Below are positions 18,893-25,769 of a stretch of 25,769 nucleotides of DNA, one piece after another; position 1 is the stretch's first letter, and every line of letters starts with the position of its first letter. The DNA lies in the NCBI GenBank assembly GCA_000969725.1, contig JXSR01S011558.1. One strand, written 5' to 3'. The notes beneath the pieces were generated by a model. That model had not been told where the DNA came from. It saw only the letters and a program-made list of their open reading frames with translations, and searched no databases. The translations under genes and the position numbers were made by a program. The stretch is from Ophiothrix spiculata. Its lineage: Eukaryota > Echinodermata > Ophiuroidea > Amphilepidida > Ophiotrichidae.

Positions 18893-19372
18893 GTGATTTT
18901 GAAAGAGTATTAAGAAAGTTAAGATAAAACCAAAGTTTTCTAATAGATAATCTATATGCATGTGCTTGCATTATTCACCACGCGGTTGATACTGGTTCAT
19001 TAACGTCAAGAATAAGACCTCGGTTAAACTAGACAGGTTGAAAACACTTTTACAAGTCATACACTACAAAAACATCTTGTAAATGTACACAAATTACAAG
19101 GGAAATTCCTGCCCCTTTTCAAGTAAATTATAGTTTTTCATGCCAATTTCCCATTTATATGGAAAAACGGATTCCCCAGTTCGAATCCCTGTCGGGGACA
19201 AGGGATTTTCGATGACTAATGGAAATATTTATATTTTTGCAAGATATCAAATTAATCACAAAATCGCACGTTGAATTTTTCTTTTGAAGGCTAAAAAATT
19301 GTTGCCAAAGGTTTCTCGTCTTTTGTCTGTTAAACATTTTCGGAATTGCTCAAGATGTTCTCCTTCTCTATA
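18893..19372. other. Non-genic sequence
   Basis: No gene is supported. A B-box-like AGTTCGAATCC at about 19179-19189 lies in a CCCC...GGGG context, but there is no A box and the T stem does not pair. Confidence 0.45.
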
Positions 19373-20351
19373 CAGGGTGTCCCAATACAAAAGCAACGAA
19401 ATTGAAATTGTCTTCCGAGACAACAGAGCACACTTTGGATCAACCTTTAAGATAATATACTAGAGTAGAGCATTGGCCTTTGCAATATTTTCGTTTTGTT
19501 TAATTTTGATCTCTGAATCAAAAGTTATTGCATATTTTGTAAAGAAATAATAGTCTGATTTGTTTATCTTTAAAGATTCACCATTAGACGTAAGGGATCA
19601 CACGTTGAATGGAAATTGCTAAAAACATCACATGATTAGGAGAAGCATCCCTGGAACTCATTTCATGACATAAGGATTCAATTTATAGTGAGGATTGGCT
19701 GATATTAAGCAATGTTAAGCAGGTTGTTGCGTCTGGTTGATTCAACCTGTTGTGTCCTCTTGACGGCAAAGTTGAATCACAAGCTTTTACTTGAGTTCTT
19801 ACATTTCATTGTCTTCCGTTTTGTCCTTGGTTTCTGTTGAAGTTTTATGAATTACGGTATTATTGGTTGATATTTTTAATTATTATATTTTTTCGACAAT
19901 TTTCTTAATAAATTGTATTCTAAATTACCACCAGACCCAACAGATTCAAGGAATATGAAGATCGGTACTAAAGTTTGATCATTTAAGCCTGTTTCAGTTA
20001 AAGAAGATCTTAAAATATCAGTTTAATGTTAGGTACATGTTGGGTGAGATTTGTTTAGACTAATTGTGCTTCGATCGGTTGCAGAATACCGTCATATTCT
20101 CCTCATTTCATGTCAAGCATTTCTTTTACTGTAAGTCTAATGTCACAAATCGGACCAAAGTAGATTCAATTGGCTTTCTTTTATTTTTAATATCTCTGGA
20201 CTGGATTGATGACATTAGATGGGACTAAAATCATGTTGTAGAGTAAATTCTCCACTTTTGAAAAACATACATTACTAAGATTTAATCCTTTGGTAAAAAA
20301 CTATTTTTAATATTTCTTATTTGCTCGTTGCCTTTATATTGGGACAGGCTG
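19373..20351 (-). mobile_element. 0.98-kb TA-flanked mariner-like element, copy 2 (inverted)
   Basis: TA lies at 19371-19372 and 20352-20353. Ends are CAGGGTGTCCCAATACAAAA-GCAACGA and, read inward from the right, CAGCCTGTCCCAATATAAAG-GCAACGA. The reverse complement aligns along its full length with 6074-7058, with scattered substitutions and small indels. No transposase frame remains. Because both copies end cleanly at TA and have nearly the same length (979 and 985 bp), they probably derive from one already non-autonomous master. Confidence 0.87.
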
Positions 20352-20353
20352 TA

Positions 20354-22543
20354 TTTCTGCCACACAAAGTAAAATGCTTGTATCAAATACTGCGTTTTTA
20401 AAATGGGACATAGACCATTTTGAACACACTTGCCAAACGTTTACATGTATTGTTAACATAAAATGTGTTTATGTTTTTCAGACATATTAATCACAACATT
20501 ATATTTAAAATTGGTTACCATGAACTTGATGTTATAGTGCTTGTGAATGTGGTGATGCATTTTGCAGTCTGTGTTTTACTTTGTCAGAACAAAAAAATCC
20601 TTTTTTATTTTTATCTTATTTTATTTATTTTTTTTAAAAATATGTTAAAAATTGTGTTTACCATGTTGAAAATTTTGCAAAAATCGTCAAATATTTCGCA
20701 ATAATTGTTGAAAATTCGGCAAATTCTTGGCCTTTTTGACCCGGAAATTTGTCACCGAAAGACACCTACTTCCGAGAAGCTTGGTGGCACTCGTACGTCA
20801 CTTTCATATGTTAGTACCCCTCGGACAATGGCTAGACAGTTAGTTCTTAAATATATTTTGACATATTTCTGTACATCAAGTATTGCGTAGAAAAATGAAA
20901 CATGATGCATCATTTCTCCTTAATTGTCTCTAGGGCAATTGCAATCAAAATGCGTATGCATCCACAATTAACCTGTCAAAAGTCATACAAGAGTTAATGA
21001 TTTACAAAACAACTATTTTGTAATTACAACATTGTTTTGTAAAGGGATTGAGTTTTCATATCGTTTTTATCTAACATTGTTTGTAATCTGTCTGCTATGT
21101 GACGCGTTACAGCTATTACAACTATAATATGCAACTTCAACACTGTTTTACTTGCTTTTAAAGAACATAAAAACACATTTCAAATATATCTGAAAAATAC
21201 ATTTCCTGTGTTTAATGTAAATGATTCGTTTAGAATGTATCTATTTTTAACTATACTGCTGAACAAATGTGACTGTCCAGCCCGTATGATCCGTAATTTA
21301 ATGCCAGAAACTTCATTTTGCACTTCGGTTGAAAATACATGTCAAGGTCGTAATTTGCCGAAATTGATTTTTTAACAGATTCAAACTCCGTGTACGTGTT
21401 ACAAAATACCAGCAAAGTTTCATTTCAAGAAAATGATAGGAAATGTGAAGTAAATGCACATTTTTTAGACAATCAACAGAAAATATAGGGCTAACTGATC
21501 TTCGAACGCAAACGTGACAACCTTTGACGGACCATAATTTGACTTCTGGAAATCGTGTGAAGTTCATTAGGTTGTCATTTTAATCCTTTAGGCATGGTCT
21601 TTGCAAATAATTAAGAAAAGTGAAAATGACAAGAGGTGGCATTTACAGCTGTTTTGGGATGGACATTCACAAATAAGCTAGAAAGCAATATTGGCAAATA
21701 AAAGATACTTTATTTAACAGCCAATTTCACTTCAAGCGACTTCCACAAAATGCACATATCTTTGATATGTTAGATACTTCCTTTGGTAATGAAAGAGCAT
21801 TAATCGTCTGGTCATTTCTACAAGAATCTCCCAAGATAAAAAGTAGCTTTTACTCTATAAACCTTGAAGTATGCAAAAAGCAATCAGACTCTGTTATGAG
21901 ATCTTTAGCATACCCCTTGTATTCTACAACATTGTGAACTAGTGGTTTTGTATTGTGTTAGAGACTAGTAATGATCGATTAGGGTTGATTAAGACCAAAT
22001 CACTGCGTATAAATATTTTTGTACTTGAATCGTTGTTGACTTTGGTATTATTTTTTGGCTAATTTTGTTGTATGGCCAAATCTTGAATATAAGTTTATTT
22101 GAATATTCAGCAAGATTTGGTACTTTGTTATGATTCCAAAATACGGACTATTTTATTTTCCGTATGGATATTGGTTTATGTGCGTTAATCGGCTGCTTGT
22201 TGCATACTTACATATTTACAAATTACAGAGTATACATATAATCTTGAATGCATATACGCCTTTCTTACATTGTGAAGTAGTATTGACCAAACAAGTGTTG
22301 GTCATCGAATGGTCAGTGACATTTGCAAACATATTTATGACGTCAATGCAAATTTAGCGGCGGAAATGTTGGACTATGTTAAATGACCAACTTCTCATTT
22401 TATAGAAATAGTAGTGGTAATGCAATAGATTTCAGTTTAAGAAAACAAATGTTGCACCTTAATAAGAGATTCTAAACGTCTGATTTTTTTAAAGTTATTT
22501 TTGTCTGAAACTTTTATTGGAATGACAAAGACTGGGTTTTAGT
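20354..22543. other. Long non-genic stretch
   Basis: Short open frames at 20465-20704, 20705-20890, 21313-21567 and 22130-22357 have no recognisable domain, and their composition matches the AT-rich background. CCAAATCTTG and CAAGATTTGG form an inverted pair at 22076-22120. I see no transposon ends in this stretch. It is the longest part of the window that I cannot explain. Confidence 0.5.
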
Positions 22544-22758
22544 GTCGTCGACGGAAGTTAAAAGGCTTGAATATATCAAATCAAGATTTGCTGAAAGAGT
22601 GTTGCAGTGACTAACGAAATCTGAAGGTTTTTTTTTTCAAATATTTTGATGACATAAAATTAGTTACGATATCGTTAAGATTTCGTTGGCCACCGCATCC
22701 CTTCGTGACCCGTCGCCAGCCTTCATTTCTTATAGGTTAATAAATGCGCATTTCATAC

Positions 22759-22896
22759 GCGAGTGAAATGAGACAAAATCAATGCACGCGCGGTCAATTT
22801 TCATGCGTCCAATTCACGAGGCCCGTAGGGGCCGAGTGCATTGGATAGCAATCAAAATTTACCGCAAGTGCATTGATTTTGTCTCATTTTACGAGC
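22759..22896. repeat. 138-bp hairpin inside the composite element
   Basis: ATGAGACAAAATCAATGCAC (22768-22787) has a perfect 20-bp inverted partner at 22868-22887. Pairing continues inward through GCGGTCAATTTT, TCCAAT and GAGGCC or CGGCC around a loop of a few bases (CGTAGGG). Confidence 0.85.
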
Positions 22897-23028
22897 ATTA
22901 TGGAATGCAAATTTATAATCTAATTCATACACAAACTGTTGTGAAAAGAAATAAGGCCCGTAATATGACCATCAAAATCCAAAACTTCTCTAAACTAAAT
23001 AAATAATCACCCGACAAAAATAATGAAA

Positions 23029-23173
23029 CATTCATACGCACTAAACGCCCGCCACGCAAACCGGAACGCAACACGCGCAGTGCATTGTGAAGATCCACTG
23101 CACTCCGCGTACTTGATATCCTTGCGTTTTGATTGGCTAAGTGACACGCGGAGCACACGCGGAGTGTATGAAT
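23029..23173. repeat. CpG-rich palindromic segment with repeated ACACGCGGAG
   Basis: ATTCATACGCACT on the left and ATTCATACACT read from the right bound the segment. ACACGCGGAG occurs twice 11 bp apart (23144-23153 and 23155-23164), with a reverse-complement relative CACTCCGCGT at 23101-23110. GCAGTG/CACTGC pair nearby. An inverted CCAAT motif (GATTGGCTAA, 23131-23140) is embedded. Regulatory use is possible but unsupported. Confidence 0.5.
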
Positions 23174-23440
23174 TTAAGTCAGCCAAGGTCATTACCAGCC
23201 GTCACTTGTAATCGAGATGTCGCTGAAATCGTTACAAAATCGTGATTTGACTTTCAAGGCCGTTTCTTTCCGTCGACGACAAATCGTCACGGTGTAAACC
23301 CATCCTTTATTTTAACTATTATTTATTTATTTATAACATTCGGTGGAAAGACAGGCTAGTCTAAATTAGAGCATTATGCATTAAATTCAAGGGACGCCTA
23401 CATAGTGTGAAAGACATAATATTGGAAAGATTTTTTTTTT

Positions 23441-23605
23441 ATTTTAGATGATGTAGGAAACCGAAGTGTTCGGAGAAAACCTGCGAGGACAAGTATGGAT
23501 CGACAACCAAATTCACTTCCAACCTAGGTCCGACCGGGAATTGAACCTGGGTCGCAGTAGTGAAAGGCGAGGGGAAAAAACGCTGCGCCAATACACCCCC
23601 TCCCC
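23441..23605 (-). mobile_element. tRNA-derived SINE
   Basis: Read on the minus strand, an A-box-like TGGCGCAGCG lies at 23590-23581. A B box GGTTCAATTCC follows at 23547-23537, the pol III promoter layout of a tRNA gene. A non-tRNA body then runs to GGTTTTCTCCG and TTCGGTTTCCTACATC. An A-rich tail, seen on the plus strand as a T-run at about 23430-23446, ends the element. The GGTTTTCTCCG...GGTTTCC tail resembles a conserved domain found in several invertebrate SINE families; I cannot name the family with certainty. No clear target duplication was found, so the 5' boundary is approximate. The minus-strand open frame at 23439-23648 is not a gene. Confidence 0.75.
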
Positions 23606-24271
23606 CATGGAGTGAATCCTTATGTATATACAGAACAAACACCAACATTTATTATGTTTTAGTTCAGAGAGCGGAATTTTGTGGAAGCAAAACTTATAAA
23701 GTCCATAAAGTGCTTGCCTATACTCGATAATAGTAATCGCTTAAAATGGCAAATATTTGCAACTTTTCAAGAATATTAGCTTTCACTAAAAACGTTGATT
23801 TAATTAAAGAAAGGAATAAAAGAAAAGGAAACCTACACATAACTCCTACATATTGTTTTTAAAGCATATATACAATGTTACTCTAAAGGTAAGGGGGATT
23901 ATATTGTATTAATTGGATGAATTTGAAGTATTTGAATGAGACATTTAAAAAATTGATATTCATCTAGACGCAATTAGCCGCTTTTACATATTATAAAATA
24001 CATACATATAATATAGTTTCTTACGTTTTAAATGAACAGTGGGTGTTTACCTCTTCTTATGCTTGTTAATACAATTATTTTTACGAATCTAGAGCTATCA
24101 AATAATCAAATAAACTCGTATATTATGGCTACAAGTGTAGTAAGCGTGGGGCTCTTATAATGTTTTTTTTTTTTCAGTGGAGAAAATCTGCAATTCAAAC
24201 GCACATAGCCCGCCACCATAATAATATACCTGCCATTCCTAATTGATGTTAACCCCGCTGAACAAACTAAT
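23606..24271. other. Non-genic sequence
   Basis: AT-rich sequence with no supported gene or repeat. A T-run lies at about 24163-24175. Confidence 0.5.
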
Positions 24272-24780
24272 GCCCGGGTGCCACTCATCTGAATTGACTA
24301 TTTAAAAGTATCCTAGGCTAGGATTCCTGATACTTGTAATGGGTAATGGATACCCTCAACAAGGATTTGGGGTAAAAAGTACCCCTAACATGGATACTGA
24401 TATAAAGTACATCATAATGACCCTAACAAGGAAAAAAATCAAACACGTGAATTTTTGACCAATAAAGGTTGACATATGATTACAAATACCAGCATAAAAC
24501 GGGTAGTTGTTCTAAATATACCATAAGGGAGGATTTCCTGTAAAAATACATACCCTAAAGTCTTCAATTTTCTTGTTTTGATATCCTAAACGAGGATCCA
24601 ATTATCCTAGTTTTGCTTGTCAAAACTACCCTAAATCCTTGTTTTCATTAACGCGGAAGGTTAGGCACGGTTCCCAATTCATGACGGGATGTCTTCCGAC
24701 ATCGTATGACTCAAATTTTAGCTTTCATCCTGAATTGGGAACCGTGCCTTACAGGTTTCACAGATGAGTGGCACCCGGGA
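24272..24780. mobile_element. 0.5-kb TIR element with internal hairpin
   Basis: CCCGGGTGCCACTCATCTG at 24273-24291 has a perfect 19-bp inverted partner at 24761-24779. TAAT occurs one base outside on each side, a possible target duplication. The interior carries many short related words (TACCCTAA, CCTAACAAGGAT, ATCCTAG) in both orientations, plus a strong internal hairpin. There is no coding frame. The transposon class is undetermined. Confidence 0.75.
24663..24749. repeat. Nested 19-bp perfect hairpin
   Basis: AGGCACGGTTCCCAATTCA (24663-24681) pairs perfectly with 24731-24749. Its 49-nt loop contains a further GATGTC-TTCC-GACATC stem. It lies inside the 24272-24780 element and has its own TIR-like look, so it may be an older inserted element or a structured core. 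Confidence 0.9.
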
Positions 24781-24927
24781 TAATATTTGTGACCTTCCTA
24801 CGCTTGCAAATCTCATTAATGCAAAACTAACAAGTGAAATGATTTACATTGTATAACGAGGAATCGGTTTGAAATGTTGATACCTTTAAGAATACTCCTC
24901 CAGTTATGTTTGCGCGCATAATTGCAT

Positions 24928-25077
24928 ATGTGGGCTACCCTGACAAAAGGATGCAGTTGTCCTACAAGTTGCTCATTTAGGCATATCTGATGTATATAAC
25001 TAGTATATATCAGATATGCTACAATGAGCTACATGTAGGAGACGACAACTGCATCTTTTTGCCAGGGCGGCCCACAT
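24928..25077. mobile_element. 150-bp nearly complete fold-back
   Basis: The sequence folds back along almost its entire length. ATGTGGGCTACCCTGACAAA pairs with the reverse complement of the right end (ATGTGGGCCGCCCTGGCAAA). Pairing continues through GATGCAGTTGTC, CTACA, TTGCTCAT or AGCTCATT, GCATATCTGAT and TATATA around ACTAG. A small asymmetric insertion (about 10 nt) is present in the right arm. It may be a small MITE or a captured hairpin. It lies 147 bp from the preceding hairpin element. Confidence 0.8.
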
Positions 25078-25334
25078 GAGAGATATCAAGTTGTTTAACT
25101 TGCCCACTATTTGAACTCTTATGGGGGAGGTTGTATTTTATATTTTTCTCACATTTTTTCTTTTAATAACATAAACTTTATATGTTGAGAATTAAAAGTC
25201 TTGCTTTTTCTGTTTTTTAAGGGTTGGTTTATCATGAATCAAAGCAGGAACAATACTTGATCTATCAAAGTTTATCGAGATGTCATTTCAAATCTTATAT
25301 ATGTATCAGGGTCTTTGCATACATGTAACCCTAA
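25078..25334. other. Non-genic sequence
   Basis: Nothing supported. Confidence 0.5.
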
Positions 25335-25769
25335 CCCAATAGAACACGTTTATAGTAGTATTACCTACCATTAGTTTTCCATGCTTTTGAGGAATATTGG
25401 AGACAATTGCATATCTTTACCAACTTTTATTTTTGACGCCGGCGCAAAACAATCTTGTGAAACCAGTGTTTCTAGTTCCAAATTTTAAAAAAGATCTTGT
25501 TTCTACACCTGTGATGGGTAAACAAATTAATTTAATGAAATTGTCTCTCTTTTAATATGTATTTAAATATCTACATGAGCTTTGTTTGATCTTTTATCTG
25601 AGGTACAAAATTAGGATTTAGAAACACAGGATAGTCACATCACCATCACAGAATGATATATTATAAATTAATTCTCTCTTAATTTGAGCCATTTATGTGT
25701 CTTTTTTGTACTATTTTGGATTTGCTACACTTTTAACTCTTATTTAGAGCATTTCCATAAGTTTTTCAT
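25335..25769 (-). mobile_element. Inverted relative of the 3814-4338 MITE, cut by the window edge
   Basis: The reverse complement aligns with about 3840-4275. Shared blocks include ATGCTCTAAATAA, ATGGCTCAAATT, ATATATCATTCT, GATCAAACAAAGCTC-like sequence, TTGTTTACCCATCA, CTAGAAACACTG and TCTCCAATATTCCT. The left part fades near 25335 without a recognisable TIR. The other terminus should lie roughly 25-30 bp beyond the window. Confidence 0.85.

Larger units (their letters stand above)
22544..23280. mobile_element. CpG-richer composite element with nested fold-backs
   Basis: Outer inverted repeats GTCGTCGACGGAA start at 22544 and, read inward, at 23280. Similarity continues through GGCTTGAA or GGCCTTGAA and TCAAATCAAGATTT or TCAAATCACGATTT, giving roughly 50 bp in all. 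Inside are two further fold-backs (22759-22896 and about 23029-23173). CpG density is visibly higher than elsewhere in the window. No target duplication is certain. Opposing short frames at 22782-23211 overlap one another and are by-products of the palindromes. Confidence 0.6.

Noticed and set aside
19165-19200. tRNA gene or SINE suggested by AGTTCGAATCC
   Set aside because: The B-box match is good, but the T stem does not pair and no A box lies upstream. At best it is a relic.
22782-23211. Four overlapping short frames on both strands
   Set aside because: They are by-products of palindromic, GC-richer sequence inside the composite element.

Overview
This is an AT-rich, gene-poor stretch of animal nuclear DNA. 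Base composition, spliceosomal-type signals, a C2H2 zinc-finger gene, a tRNA-derived SINE and many small terminal-inverted-repeat (TIR) elements all point to a metazoan. Frequent TAGGCCTA-like words and the mix of small DNA elements suggest a marine invertebrate, perhaps an echinoderm or hemichordate. That placement is an impression, not a proof. Nothing bacterial is present: no operons, no ribosome-binding-site logic, no CRISPR array. The longest open frame other than the zinc-finger gene and frames running through runs of N is under 120 codons, and it crosses a transposon.

The only convincing gene is a plus-strand C2H2 zinc-finger ORF at 2633-3550, with nine intact fingers. Eight of them form an array made of an 84-bp unit. 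The array carries Arg or Lys where the helix normally has its core Leu, and its linkers read TKEKP instead of TGEKP. The frame ends at a TAA in a linker, and at least three more damaged fingers continue to 3798. The locus is therefore either a shortened gene or a decaying one.

Most of the rest can be resolved by eye into non-autonomous DNA elements. TTAA-flanked, piggyBac-like elements lie at 962-1160, 3814-4338, 9147-10084 and 17890-18209, with a weaker one at 18757-18888. A relative of the 3814 element runs inverted off the right edge from about 25335. Two inverted copies of a 0.98-kb TA-flanked mariner-type element lie at 6074-7058 and 19373-20351. A fold-back element with arms built from GACTAGC-like subrepeats spans 7671-8569. 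Two copies of a 0.45-kb fold-back element lie at 9461-9913 (nested in a TTAA element) and 17222-17677. A TAA-flanked Harbinger-like MITE is at 14505-14720, and an element with likely 8-bp target duplications is at 11808-12059. A CpG-richer composite of nested fold-backs covers 22544-23280, a minus-strand SINE 23441-23605, a double hairpin element 24272-24780 and an almost complete fold-back 24928-25077.

Local duplications add to this. A diverged three-unit tandem array (about 0.9 kb per unit) spans roughly 12480-14840, a four-unit array (about 180 bp per unit) spans 15390-16045, and several small tandem pairs occur. A run of N (13849-14126) is bounded by identical 57-bp sequences, so it is probably an assembly artefact. 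One promoter-like stretch, a TATA box followed by a strong splice donor (11376-11461), could start an otherwise unseen transcript. I did not find a novel multi-gene system here. The most unusual items are the zinc-finger framework and the layered fold-back elements.
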